32,975 bases of DNA from Candidatus Stoquefichus sp. (GCA_021768625.1 JAETUM010000029.1:1-32975), one strand, 5' to 3'; positions 1 to 8,297 are shown, counted from the stretch's first letter. Made by a program: numbers and translations. The notes: a model not told the origin generated them from the sequence alone.

Positions 1-51
1 TTTACATATTTCTATTTTTAATTCTTTTGAATATTGACTTTTTCTTCCCAA
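1..51 (-). CDS. IS3-family-like transposase OrfA, 5' fragment cut by the window edge
   Basis: Seventeen codons are visible on the minus strand, starting with TTG at 51 and running off the left edge. They read MGRKSQYSKELKIEICK, which resembles the start of IS3/IS150-group OrfA proteins (a basic stretch, then QYSKE-K-EI, the first helix of the helix-turn-helix). A GGGAGG ribosome site at 65-60 lies 8 bases before the TTG and supports this start. In this family OrfA binds the element ends and is completed by a frameshifted OrfAB transposase; none of that is visible here. The call rests on 17 residues, so another helix-turn-helix protein is possible. Confidence 0.55.
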   Translation of the reverse strand, partial: MGRKSQYSKELKIEICK

Positions 52-69
52 TATAAAAACCTCCCGTAT

Positions 70-91
70 CAGTGTTTAATTATTTACACTG
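70..91. repeat. Inverted repeat upstream of the transposase fragment
   Basis: CAGTGT at 70-75 and ACACTG at 86-91 form a perfect 6-bp inverted repeat with a 10-base AT-only loop. It lies between the transposase ribosome site and the end of the lipoprotein gene, so it could be part of the insertion sequence end or a weak terminator. There is no T-run directly after it on either strand, which argues against a strong terminator. Confidence 0.3.
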
Positions 92-132
92 TCTACTAGG
101 AAGTTATCATATCACATATGTTGACATCTTTT

Positions 133-1233
133 TTACTTCTCACCTAATAAGGTAAAACGAATATCCTGGTAATCTCTTATATATACTTTAGTGACTAAAT
201 AATCTCCTATAATATAAGAAATGTTGGTTTTATAACTTTGATTACCATTATAAATATATTGAATCGCAACAATAACTCTTTCATAGTTATTGAAGTTCTT
301 TATTTTATGTGTAGGTATATAGAGATAAACAAAGTTTGCATTTGTTTGAATAGAGTAACCTTTAGATAATTGAGTAGCATCTTTTGCACCATGTCCATCC
401 CATAGACTAGCATCATCTACAAATGTTTCTTCTATAGTCGTTGTTTCATTATCTTCAAATGAAGAAAAATAAATACCATTATATTCATGTAATGATGGTT
501 TTATATGTTGCTCTTGAGAATGATCAATAATATATGCTTGATTAATGTAAGGAGCATTTTTATAAATATCTTCTCCAATAGGTGAACCTAAAATATTATA
601 ATGATGAGCTGAAACATTATGAAAAGCTTCTAAAGAATAATATTGAATAAAAATTGCTTTATTGAATAAGAGCTCATTATTATTAATCGTGTGAAAATCA
701 ACATCTTGAATATATTCACAAACTACTTTCATATCATTCTTTTCTTGTATAGTGTTAAGATTATTTCCATCATAGTAATCATCAATAAGACCATTATATT
801 TTAAATTATTTAAACGATTATGACTTCCATAATATATACTATATCGATATGGTAAAGAAGGTATTTGATTTTGTATTCTTAAAAGAATATCTTGTGATAT
901 ATCCTTTAGTTGATAATTATCTAATCCTTCTGTAGACTCTTTTTTCCCAGTTATATAAACATAAAAATCAATGTTTTTATACTCCATTTCTACAAAGACA
1001 TTTCCTGTAGGAGGAGGTGTGAAATCTGGAACAGGTCCAGAGTTGTATTTTTCTGTTTTGGCATCAATAATGTTTGCTTGAAATCCATACTTATTTTGAA
1101 TGTATTTTATAGCGTTTTCTTTGGCTTGAGACATGTATTGCTCCATTTGTTGGAGTTCTTCTTCAGAATAAGAACAACCAGTAAATAAAAGAACACATGA
1201 TAAAAGAAGTAGTAACTTTATTGTTTTGTACAT
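133..1233 (-). CDS. Lipoprotein of unknown function
   Basis: The gene encodes 366 residues, beginning with a lipoprotein signal: a basic start, a leucine-rich core and the lipobox LFTGC with the acylated Cys at residue 20. The mature protein should therefore sit on the outer face of the membrane. I chose the ATG at 1233 because AGGAG at 1245-1241 lies 7 bases upstream; an ATG at 1254 has no such site. The first part after the signal (EEELQQMEQYMSQAKENAI) is probably helical; the rest is rich in Tyr, Asn and Ile and looks like a mixed alpha/beta extracellular domain. I do not recognise a family. It faces away from serC and is not in its operon. The next gene on the same strand is the transposase fragment at the window edge. 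Confidence 0.8.
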   Translation of the reverse strand: MYKTIKLLLLLSCVLLFTGCSYSEEELQQMEQYMSQAKENAIKYIQNKYGFQANIIDAKTEKYNSGPVPDFTPPPTGNVFVEMEYKNIDFYVYITGKKESTEGLDNYQLKDISQDILLRIQNQIPSLPYRYSIYYGSHNRLNNLKYNGLIDDYYDGNNLNTIQEKNDMKVVCEYIQDVDFHTINNNELLFNKAIFIQYYSLEAFHNVSAHHYNILGSPIGEDIYKNAPYINQAYIIDHSQEQHIKPSLHEYNGIYFSSFEDNETTTIEETFVDDASLWDGHGAKDATQLSKGYSIQTNANFVYLYIPTHKIKNFNNYERVIVAIQYIYNGNQSYKTNISYIIGDYLVTKVYIRDYQDIRFTLLGEK

Positions 1234-1363
1234 TTTTATACTCCTATCATACATATTTTTTTCATTATAACATAAATTTTATTGATTATAATAAGTAAAT
1301 AAAAATAGGGGTCTTTTTATATAAAATGATATTTTTTATATTATAGTAATAATAAATTATCTC

Positions 1364-1379
1364 TAATTGTATACAATTA
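1364..1379. promoter_or_regulatory. 16-bp perfect palindrome upstream of serC, GntR-type operator candidate
   Basis: TAATTGTATACAATTA reads the same on both strands. Its core TTGTATACAA matches the TNGTNNNACNA pattern of FadR/FCD-type GntR-family operators. It lies about 105 bases before the serC start. Seen: the palindrome. Inferred: a repressor site for the serine operon. Confidence 0.4.
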
Positions 1380-1395
1380 TGAATAAATTACTATA

Positions 1396-1432
1396 AAATT
1401 TGTCTTTTTTTATAATATAAGTAGACAAATTT
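1396..1432. promoter_or_regulatory. 10-bp perfect inverted repeat in the serC leader region
   Basis: AAATTTGTCT at 1396-1405 and AGACAAATTT at 1423-1432 are perfect complements separated by 17 bases that include a TATAAT at 1411-1416. As DNA it could be an operator around a promoter; as RNA it would be a hairpin in the serC leader. It has no T-run after it, so it is not an ordinary terminator. No T-box sequence is present. Confidence 0.35.
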
Positions 1433-1483
1433 GTTAAATTCAAATATAATGACTTCATATTTAAAAAAGGGAGGATGTCAAAG

Positions 1484-2566
1484 ATGACAAAGAGAGTTTA
1501 TAATTTTTCAGCAGGTCCATCAACATTACCTGTACCAGTATTAGAAAAAGTAGCAGCTCAAATGTTGAACTATAAAGATAGTGGAATGAGTGTTATGGAA
1601 ATGAGCCATCGATCATCGTCCTATTTAGAAATTTTTAATGAAACAAAAGCGTTATTAAAAAAGGTTTTAAATATACCTGATAACTATAAAATCTTATTTA
1701 TACAAGGTGGAGCGACTCAACAGTTCTCTACTATTCCATTAAATTTAATGAAAAATGGAAAAGCGGATTATATTGTAACAGGGGCTTTCTCTAAGAAAAG
1801 TGCTCAAGAAGCTAAAAAGTTTGGAGATGTTCATATTGCTTATAATGGAGCAGACAATAACTTTAAACATATTCCAACACAAGATGAGTTAGATTTAAGA
1901 GAAGATGCTTCTTATGTGCATATTTGTGCAAACAATACAATTTTTGGAACAGAATGGAAATATGTACCAGATACAAAGGGAGTACCTATTGTTGCTGATA
2001 TGTCTTCTAATATTTTGTCAAAGCCAATTCGTGTTGAAGATTATGGTATGATTTATGCAGGAGCTCAAAAGAACATGGGTATTGCAGGATGTGGAGTTGT
2101 TATTGTAAGAGAAGATCTTATTGCAGATCATAAAGAAAATATTCCAGTATTAATGGAATATAATACTATCGCTGATAATGATTCTATGTATAATACACCA
2201 CCAACTTTTTCAATTTATGTTTTAGGATTAGTTCTTGAATGGATTGATTCTATGGGTGGTTTGGAAGTTATGCAAAAGAGAAATGAAGAAAAAGCAAAAT
2301 TATTATATGATTATTTAGATACAAGTGATTTTTATAAGGCACATAGTGATAAAGATAATCGTTCATTAATGAATGTTACTTTTACTTGTCCTGATAAAGA
2401 TTTAGATGCTAAATTTGTAAAAGAAAGTATTGCTGCAGGAATGTCTAACTTAAAAGGACATCGTTCTGTAGGAGGAATCCGTGCCTCTATTTATAATGCT
2501 ATGCCTCTTGAAGGAGTACAAGCATTATTAGAATTTATGAAAAAATTTGAAGAAGAAAATAAATAG
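1484..2566 (+). CDS. serC: Phosphoserine aminotransferase SerC
   Basis: This enzyme converts 3-phosphohydroxypyruvate and glutamate to phosphoserine and 2-oxoglutarate, the second step of serine synthesis, using pyridoxal phosphate in the cytoplasm. The protein opens with YNFSAGPSTLP, typical of SerC, and carries the cofactor-binding motif YAGAQKNMG with the Schiff-base lysine at about residue 196. At 360 residues it matches the usual length. The start at 1484 is preferred because the ribosome site GGGAGG at 1469-1474 abuts the alternative ATG at 1475 but lies 9 bases before this one. serA follows 9 bases downstream, so the two form an operon. Two inverted repeats upstream suggest control at initiation. 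Confidence 0.96.
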   Translation: MTKRVYNFSAGPSTLPVPVLEKVAAQMLNYKDSGMSVMEMSHRSSSYLEIFNETKALLKKVLNIPDNYKILFIQGGATQQFSTIPLNLMKNGKADYIVTGAFSKKSAQEAKKFGDVHIAYNGADNNFKHIPTQDELDLREDASYVHICANNTIFGTEWKYVPDTKGVPIVADMSSNILSKPIRVEDYGMIYAGAQKNMGIAGCGVVIVREDLIADHKENIPVLMEYNTIADNDSMYNTPPTFSIYVLGLVLEWIDSMGGLEVMQKRNEEKAKLLYDYLDTSDFYKAHSDKDNRSLMNVTFTCPDKDLDAKFVKESIAAGMSNLKGHRSVGGIRASIYNAMPLEGVQALLEFMKKFEEENK

Positions 2567-2575
2567 GAGATTACT

Positions 2576-3724
2576 ATGTATAAAATAAAACAATTAAATA
2601 AAATTTCTAAAATAGGACTTGATTTATTTGATGATCAATATCAAGTTGTTGATGAAGCTAATGATGAAGATGGTGTTTTGGTTCGTTCTGCATCAATGCA
2701 CGAATATGATATGAATCCAAATCTTAAAGCAATTGCAAGAGCAGGTGCAGGAGTTAACAATATTCCATTAGATAAATGTAGTGAAGAAGGAATTGTTGTA
2801 TTCAATACACCAGGAGCTAATGCAAACGCTGTTAAAGAATTAGTTTTGTGTGGATTATTATTATCATCACGTAAAGTTGTTGAAGGTATTGATTGGGTAA
2901 AGACTTTAAAAGGTGATGAAAACGTTGCTAAATTAGTTGAAAAAGGAAAAAGCCAATTTGTAGGACCAGAATTAGATGGTAAGAAATTAGGTATTATTGG
3001 ATTAGGTGCTATAGGTGTGAATGTTGCTAATGCAGCAATTAAATTAGGAATGGAAGTTTATGGATATGATCCATATATTTCTGTTAATGCTGCATGGGGA
3101 ATGAGTAAATGGGTTAAAAATGCACAAAATATGGATACTATTTTCAGTGAATGTGATTATATTACATTACATGCTCCAAGCACAAAGGAAACAAAAGGAA
3201 TTATTAATAAAGACAGTATTGCTTTAATGAAAGATGGGGTTAGAATCTTAAATTTCGCAAGAGCTGATCTTGTTGTATCACAAGATGTATTAGAAGCTGT
3301 CAAAGAAGGAAAAATAGCAAAATATGTTACTGACTTTGCAACACCTGATATTGTCGATGTTGAAAATGTTATTGCTATGCCACATTTAGGTGCTTCAACT
3401 CCTGAATCAGAAGATAATTGTGCTCGTATGGCTGTTAAAGAAATGCGTGATTATTTAGAAAACGGAAATATTGTTAATTCTGTAAACTTCCCAAGTATTA
3501 ATGAACCACGTACAACAAAGTATCGTATTTGTTTAATTCACAAGAATGTACCAAATATGCTTGCACAATTTGCAACACTCTTTGCAAATCAACAAATTAA
3601 TATTGAAAACATGGTCAATAAAGCAAAAGGCGATTATGCTTATACAATTATTGAAACAAATGATGTTGTGGGGATAGAAGAATTTGATACTTTAGAAAAT
3701 GTTGTAAGAGTAAGAGTTGTTTAA
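2576..3724 (+). CDS. serA: D-3-phosphoglycerate dehydrogenase SerA (short ACT-domain type)
   Basis: SerA oxidises 3-phosphoglycerate to 3-phosphohydroxypyruvate with NAD, the entry step of serine synthesis and the supplier of substrate to SerC. The substrate and nucleotide domains of a D-2-hydroxyacid dehydrogenase are clear: ARAGAGVNNIP near residue 54, the NAD loop GLGAIG at 142-147, the catalytic Arg in NFARADLV (229) and the His in MPHLGAST (270). Residues from about 316 form a C-terminal ACT domain, the usual serine sensor. The 382-residue length matches the compact form common in Bacillota, without the larger intervening domain. AGGAG at 2565-2569 overlaps the serC stop codon. A short terminator overlaps its own stop codon. 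Confidence 0.96.
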   Translation: MYKIKQLNKISKIGLDLFDDQYQVVDEANDEDGVLVRSASMHEYDMNPNLKAIARAGAGVNNIPLDKCSEEGIVVFNTPGANANAVKELVLCGLLLSSRKVVEGIDWVKTLKGDENVAKLVEKGKSQFVGPELDGKKLGIIGLGAIGVNVANAAIKLGMEVYGYDPYISVNAAWGMSKWVKNAQNMDTIFSECDYITLHAPSTKETKGIINKDSIALMKDGVRILNFARADLVVSQDVLEAVKEGKIAKYVTDFATPDIVDVENVIAMPHLGASTPESEDNCARMAVKEMRDYLENGNIVNSVNFPSINEPRTTKYRICLIHKNVPNMLAQFATLFANQQINIENMVNKAKGDYAYTIIETNDVVGIEEFDTLENVVRVRVV

Positions 3725-3748
3725 GGATCTTTTGATCCTTTTTCTTTT
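3723..3748 (+). terminator. Rho-independent terminator of serC-serA
   Basis: The stem AAGGATC / GATCCTT with a TTTT loop (3723-3740) runs straight into a T-rich tract. The left arm overlaps the serA stop codon. Confidence 0.85.
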
Positions 3749-3802
3749 ATTCTATAATTTCTCATTTTTCTATGATAGAATAAAGGAAAAGGTGATGATT
3801 TT

Positions 3803-4729
3803 ATGAAAAAAATAATAAGTGTTTTATGTGTTTTATTAATGTTAACTGGTTGCCAAGATAAAACAGAAGTTTTTGATTCATCAAAAAGTTACACAATACA
3901 AGATCAAGTAAAATTAGAGATTATCAAAACAGAAGCTATTCAAAAAATAGAACCGTCTAATAAAAATATAATGACAAGTGGTTTGCAAGCTAGAGATGAC
4001 TTTTTATTTGTAGATGTCTTATTTAAGGTTACTAATGTTTCTACTGAACAATTTAAATTACAACAAATATTTACAGGAAGATATGAAATCAATCAAATAT
4101 CTTATGATTTAAATATGATTATGGAAACAAAAAGTTATACAGGACTTACAACAACAGATACAATTAAAAAAGATGAAGAAAGATATGTTCATTTATATTG
4201 TGAAATTCCAAAAGATGAGATGAAAAAAGAAATGACATTACATTTCCAAGTAATGAACAAACAAGAATATAAATATACTTTTTCAATTGATGAAGAAACC
4301 AAAGTAAATGACAATAAACAATCAATTGGAGATACTCTTTCTTTACAACAGAGTCAAATAACTTTAAATCGGTTAGGCCAATCTAAAAAAATAGAACCTT
4401 CTAAAAAAGGACTATTTTATAGTTATATTCCAGTAGATAATCAAAATGAAACATATATTTATCTACAAATAGATATACATAATACAACAGATCATGAAAT
4501 TAATCCAAAGAATTATATATATAGTGAATATCATATAGATGATACAAAGGTAAGTTCTCAAATTATTCTTGAATCAGAAAATCATAAATCTTTAGAAACA
4601 TCAGGAAATATAGAACCTTTACAAACAAGAACCCTCTATATGATAACACCTATTAATGATTCATTATTAGATAAACAGGGATATATTCATTTGTTTGTAG
4701 AAGGAAAGACATTTCAAATCATGCCATAA
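3803..4729 (+). CDS. Lipoprotein with two similar beta-rich halves (DUF4352-like)
   Basis: This 308-residue protein begins with a lipoprotein signal ending in LTGC (Cys 17), so it should be anchored outside the membrane. The mature part seems to hold two related domains: each has a segment ending in KKIEPS or QKIEPS followed some residues later by a V-D-hydrophobic strand and an N-T or V-T turn (DVLFKVTNVST near residue 73, LQIDIHNTTDHE near residue 222). This is the look of DUF4352/telokin-like extracellular immunoglobulin-type folds. No function can be assigned. AGGTGAT precedes the ATG. It is a single gene: serA's terminator lies upstream and its own terminator follows at once. Confidence 0.8.
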   Translation: MKKIISVLCVLLMLTGCQDKTEVFDSSKSYTIQDQVKLEIIKTEAIQKIEPSNKNIMTSGLQARDDFLFVDVLFKVTNVSTEQFKLQQIFTGRYEINQISYDLNMIMETKSYTGLTTTDTIKKDEERYVHLYCEIPKDEMKKEMTLHFQVMNKQEYKYTFSIDEETKVNDNKQSIGDTLSLQQSQITLNRLGQSKKIEPSKKGLFYSYIPVDNQNETYIYLQIDIHNTTDHEINPKNYIYSEYHIDDTKVSSQIILESENHKSLETSGNIEPLQTRTLYMITPINDSLLDKQGYIHLFVEGKTFQIMP

Positions 4730-4756
4730 AAGGATACATATGTATCTTTTTTTTAT
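4729..4756 (+). terminator. Rho-independent terminator after the lipoprotein gene
   Basis: GATACATATGTATC (4733-4746) folds on itself and is followed by eight T. The stem begins directly after the stop codon. Confidence 0.8.
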
Positions 4757-4942
4757 AAATAAAATTACATAAGTTATTCATAACTATTCCAAAATTCTTA
4801 CAAATCTCCACAGTACAATAAATGTGTAGAAATTAATAGAATCATAAGAATTTATTAATAAAAGAATAATGATAGATTAATGAGAAAATAAAAAATAATT
4901 TTTAAAAATATCTATAATTATTTAAAAAGGGAGAGTTGTGTT

Positions 4943-6760
4943 ATGTGTGGAATTGTAGGGTTTAAGGATACAGAACATCAAGATGAAGTTATTTTAGAAA
5001 AAATGCTTGTGAAAATAAAACATCGTGGACCAGATGGACAGGGAAAGTTTTCTGATGGATGTGGATATTTAGGACATTGTCGATTATCTATTATTGATAA
5101 AGATAATGGTAGTCAACCTATGTTTAATGATACAAAGAGTATAGCCTTGGTTTATAATGGAGAGATCTATAATTATATAGAACTCAAAAAGGACTTAATC
5201 AATAAAGGACATAAATTCAGTACACATTGTGATAGTGAAGTGTTAATACATGGGTATGAAGAATATGGTTATGATTTTGTAGAAATGTTAAGAGGAATGT
5301 TTAGTTTTGTCATATATGATATGGATAAAAATTTGTTTTTTGGAGCAAGGGATCATTTTGGAATTAAGCCATTTTATTATTATGCTCAACATGGATTTAT
5401 ATTTGCTAGTGAAGCAAAGGCTATTTTAGAGCATCCTGATTATCATAAAGAGTTAGATGAAAAATTATTACCACTCTATTTAAAATATAATTATGTCCCT
5501 TTAAATAAGACATTATTTAAAGGTATAGAGAAATTACCAGCAGGACATTATTTTATATATCAAAATAATCATTTATCTATTCAGCGATATTTTCAATTAG
5601 ATTTTTCAAATGAAGAGGTAACACAAAAACAAATACAAGAGATTGTGAAAGATTCAGTTGAACATCATTTATTAAGCGATGTAGAAGTTGGTTCATTTTT
5701 AAGTAGTGGAATAGATTCATCATATCTTGTTGCTTTAGCAAAAGTTAATCATACATACACTGTAGGATATGAAGAAGAAAGTTATGATGAAATCCATTAT
5801 GCTCAACAATTCTGTAATCAATTACATATTCAAAATCACCATCATATTCTTAATAAAGAAGAGTATTTTGAGTCTTTGAAAAAAGTCGTTTATCATTTAG
5901 ATGAACCTCTAGGAGATCCATCAGCAGTTTCTCTCTACCATTTAGCAAAATTAGCTAGTCAGGACGTTAAGGTTGTTTTATCTGGAGAGGGAGCAGATGA
6001 GTTTTTTGGAGGATATAACTCTTATAAAATACATGCATATGATTATTTACCATTCTTTTTACGTCATATCATTGCTACTATAGCCAAAACAATGCCTCGT
6101 ATGAAAGGAAGAAATTTTTTAATAAGGCATGGAATGAAAGCAGAAGATGGATATATTGGCGTTAATTCAGTATTTAATGATGAGGAATTAAAAGAATTTT
6201 GTACTATTCATAATGAAGTAACGAATAAAGATATTTCTCAAGCTTTACTTAAAGGATATGAAAAATATAATGAATTAAATAAAAAGCAAATTATAGATAT
6301 TCAATTATGGTTAGAAAAAGACATATTCTTAAAAGGAGATCGTATGAGTATGGCAAACTCTCTTGAATGTAGAGTTCCATATAGTGATATTCAAGTTTAT
6401 AATATCGCAAAGAGACTAAAAGTTAATCAAAAGGTTAATCGAAAACAAACAAAGATATTGTTACGAGAAGCTTATCATCAAGATGTTGAATTTGCAGATT
6501 ATAATAAAAAGAAACTAGGATTTCCAGTTCCATTAAGGGAATGGATAAAAGAAGAGAAAATGAGAGAAAATATATTGAAGGCATTTGATAGTCAAACTGC
6601 TCAAAAATTCTTTAACATAGATTATTTAAAACAATTATATAACGATCATTATTGTAATAGAAAAGATAATTATAAAAAAATATGGGTAATATATATATTT
6701 ATTTTATGGTATCAAATCTATTTTGAATCCCCTGATTTTAACGGGGGGGGGTCTAATTAG
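4943..6760 (+). CDS. asnB: Asparagine synthetase B, glutamine-hydrolysing
   Basis: AsnB makes asparagine from aspartate, ATP and glutamine. The N-terminal glutaminase domain starts with the catalytic Cys at position 2 (MCGIVGF) and shows RLSIID (48-53), NGEIYNY (72-78) and CDSEVLIHGYEEYG (96 on). The C-terminal synthetase domain has the pyrophosphate loop SSGIDSS at 254-260 and SGEGADEFFGGY. At 605 residues the length is normal. GGGAGAG lies 7 bases before the ATG. After the conserved end (ILWYQIYF) the frame goes through a run of nine G at 6743-6751 and ends as NGGGSN. That tail is probably not conserved and depends on the length of the G-run, but the enzyme domains lie upstream and are intact. 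It is transcribed alone, with terminators on both sides. Confidence 0.95.
   Translation: MCGIVGFKDTEHQDEVILEKMLVKIKHRGPDGQGKFSDGCGYLGHCRLSIIDKDNGSQPMFNDTKSIALVYNGEIYNYIELKKDLINKGHKFSTHCDSEVLIHGYEEYGYDFVEMLRGMFSFVIYDMDKNLFFGARDHFGIKPFYYYAQHGFIFASEAKAILEHPDYHKELDEKLLPLYLKYNYVPLNKTLFKGIEKLPAGHYFIYQNNHLSIQRYFQLDFSNEEVTQKQIQEIVKDSVEHHLLSDVEVGSFLSSGIDSSYLVALAKVNHTYTVGYEEESYDEIHYAQQFCNQLHIQNHHHILNKEEYFESLKKVVYHLDEPLGDPSAVSLYHLAKLASQDVKVVLSGEGADEFFGGYNSYKIHAYDYLPFFLRHIIATIAKTMPRMKGRNFLIRHGMKAEDGYIGVNSVFNDEELKEFCTIHNEVTNKDISQALLKGYEKYNELNKKQIIDIQLWLEKDIFLKGDRMSMANSLECRVPYSDIQVYNIAKRLKVNQKVNRKQTKILLREAYHQDVEFADYNKKKLGFPVPLREWIKEEKMRENILKAFDSQTAQKFFNIDYLKQLYNDHYCNRKDNYKKIWVIYIFILWYQIYFESPDFNGGGSN
6743..6751 (+). 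repeat. Homopolymer run of nine G at the 3' end of asnB
   Basis: Nine consecutive G lie in DNA that is otherwise very AT-rich; I noticed no other G-run of this length in the window. A length change would alter only the last few residues: ten G gives NGGGV and a stop, eight G gives a tail of roughly 20 residues. Confidence 0.9.
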
Positions 6761-6781
6761 CCTTATAAAATTTAAAATAAT

Positions 6782-6820
6782 AAAAGGTATTCATCTTATT
6801 CAAAAGATGATACTTTTTTT
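6782..6820 (+). terminator. Rho-independent terminator of asnB
   Basis: CATCTT / AAGATG and GTAT / ATAC pair around a small bulge, extended by AAAA / TTTT, and the stem ends in a run of seven T. Confidence 0.75.
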
Positions 6821-6904
6821 ATACTAATAAGTGATTATGATAGTTTTCTATTCTTATCATAAATTAGTGTTACAGTTTTTACTTATGATTCATCTTCTAA
6901 ATAT

Positions 6905-7000
6905 TCAATATACATGATTTTGGTTTTCTGATTTTAAAGCATATACATTTAATGGATTTAATAAGAATATCATCAATAATATAATAAGTAACTTCTTCAT
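6905..7000 (-). pseudogene. Remnant of a secreted-protein gene: signal peptide followed by an early stop
   Basis: On the minus strand an ATG at 7000 opens a classic signal peptide: MKK, a leucine/isoleucine core, then NVYA as a likely cleavage site. The frame stops after 31 residues. A different frame then continues for MYIEYLEDES before a stop, the expected picture of a frameshifted small exported protein. No good ribosome site is visible. A genuine 31-residue exported peptide is an alternative. Confidence 0.4.
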
Positions 7001-7046
7001 TGTTGTAATTTTCTACTCTTCAATAATTTCCATTTCTTTATGTAAG

Positions 7047-7336
7047 TTAAGAGTTTTTTTGTTTTTTCATAAAACTGATTAAGTTTATATATTTCTCTTG
7101 CATTACATAAATAGGTCCTACCTAATCATCTAATCCTATTGTTATAGGAGATATTGTAACTACAAATATATTGTTTTTAAAGTATATTATAAATAATAGG
7201 GTAAAGAGATTTTTCATTTATATTTATAATATTATTAGAAAATTCTTCTACTAGTTTGGCAATCTTATATGCAACGAATGAGTGTGCTTAAAATAATATT
7301 TGAATTGATTTTATCCATTATAATCATCATAAAAAT
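7047..7336 (-). pseudogene. Decayed minus-strand gene of unknown identity
   Basis: Reading the minus strand here gives protein-like stretches in shifting frames broken by stops: MDKINSNII, then AYKIAKLVEEFSNNIININ followed by EKSLYPIIYNIL, then NIFVVTISPITIGLDD, a stop, and VGPIYVMQEKYINLISFMKK. Segment composition looks like a real cytoplasmic protein, and at least two frameshifts plus one in-frame stop would be needed to join them. I do not recognise the family. Chance open frames in AT-rich DNA cannot be excluded. Confidence 0.3.
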
Positions 7337-7387
7337 ATTAATATAAGTAATAAAAAATATAAATACTATATAAAACTAGGTATTATG

Positions 7388-7415
7388 TTGATGTTTATAT
7401 CAGAAATGATATAAT
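7388..7415 (+). promoter_or_regulatory. Promoter of the cre-controlled secreted-protein gene
   Basis: TTGATG (7388-7393) and TATAAT (7410-7415) are separated by 16 bases. The predicted start point at about 7422 coincides with the cre-like site. Confidence 0.55.
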
Positions 7416-7421
7416 AAATTT

Positions 7422-7435
7422 AGAAAACGTTTTCA
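7422..7435 (+). promoter_or_regulatory. Catabolite-responsive element (cre) candidate
   Basis: AGAAAACGTTTTCA matches the CcpA consensus TGWAANCGNTNWCA at 13 of 14 positions, the first base being the only mismatch, and its centre GAAAACGTTTTC is a perfect palindrome. Located at the expected transcription start, it would repress by blocking RNA polymerase. Confidence 0.6.
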
Positions 7436-7460
7436 CATTATAAAATGAAGGAGGGTTATT

Positions 7461-8109
7461 ATGATTATTAATGTAAAATTAAAGAAGAAATGTGTAATTT
7501 TGTTTTTCGCTAAATAATGTTAGAGCTGTAGAATATGATAATTCTGATGAAGAGTATCCATTAACTATACAGAAGTTGAATGATTTTTTTAATAACAGAT
7601 ACAGATTTAATATTTATAATAATGCAGGAATTGATATAACTGAAGAGTTTTATGCAAGAAACTATGAGTTTTACATGATCAAGGATACAGAAAGTATACT
7701 AAAAGATTATTTAGAAAATGTAAACTGTATGGTTGAGGATATTGAGGAGGTTCAACCATTATTAAATACAAACGTAACAAAAAGAAGTAGTTTATGTTAT
7801 ACTGTGTTAAAGATAAAGGGTGTTGCCACATCAGCAGAATTTGCTTTCTATGTAAGTGGAAGAGCTAGTTTTAATGAGGGAACAGGAAAGTATACGTCTA
7901 TGAGTCCTCCAAGCATTAGTATTTATCATGTGCCAGGTTTTGATAAATATGATTATACTGTAACGGGAGATTATGGATTCAAAAATAATAAAAGGACAGT
8001 CTATTATAAAAACATAGTTGTTACTTTGTGGGCTATTGTTTCAGGAGGTAATACATCTACAAGGGTTTATTATGATCCAATAAGACCAGGGATAACTTTA
8101 GAATTTTAA
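7461..8109 (+). pseudogene. Secreted protein of unknown function, frameshifted in its signal peptide
   Basis: AAGGAGGG at 7448-7455 sits 5 bases before an ATG at 7461 that opens MIINVKLKKKCVILFF, a signal-peptide start, but this frame stops at 7515. The rest of the gene is open in the next frame from about 7498 to 8109 and reads through NNVRAVEYDNSDEEYPL, a plausible cleavage site (VRA). Dropping one T from TTTTT (7503-7507) joins both parts into about 215 residues. A TTG at 7576 could start a shorter protein but has no ribosome site and would lose export. The mature part is beta-rich with no recognised domain. The hydrophobic core is short even after repair, so an extra in-frame deletion is possible. 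Sequencing error at the T-run is an alternative. Confidence 0.6.
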
Positions 8110-8297
8110 GTTAAAAATTAATATTAGATTTATTTTGATTTAAAGATAGGGATATTTTAAATCATTTATATATTATTGAGATTGATTTTAAAATTTTAAA
8201 GTAGACAATTCATTATTATATATAAAAATTAAATACTTTCTCAAAAGTGGCGGAAAATCAAGGGCTTAAGCCACTTTGAGAGGAAAAACAGTTGAGT
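8110..8297. other. Non-coding left flank of the mobile element
   Basis: No gene is visible. Positions 8110-8235 are plain AT-rich DNA after the secreted-protein gene. At 8240-8251 and 8270-8280, CTCAAAAGTGGC and GCCACTTTGAG form an 11-bp stem with one bulged base. GGCTTAA and CACTTT in this hairpin recur in the same order on the minus strand of the right end (14642-14664), suggesting imperfect terminal inverted similarity. The exact left boundary is not resolved. Confidence 0.4.

Noticed and set aside
1255-1474. T-box or amino-acid leader in front of serC
   Set aside because: No AGGGTGG-like T-box sequence, specifier stem or terminator with a T-run is present; only inverted repeats without T-runs.
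7576-8109. Intact cytoplasmic protein starting at TTG 7576
   Set aside because: There is no ribosome site before this TTG, and the same frame continues upstream in clear protein-like sequence up to the broken signal peptide at 7461.
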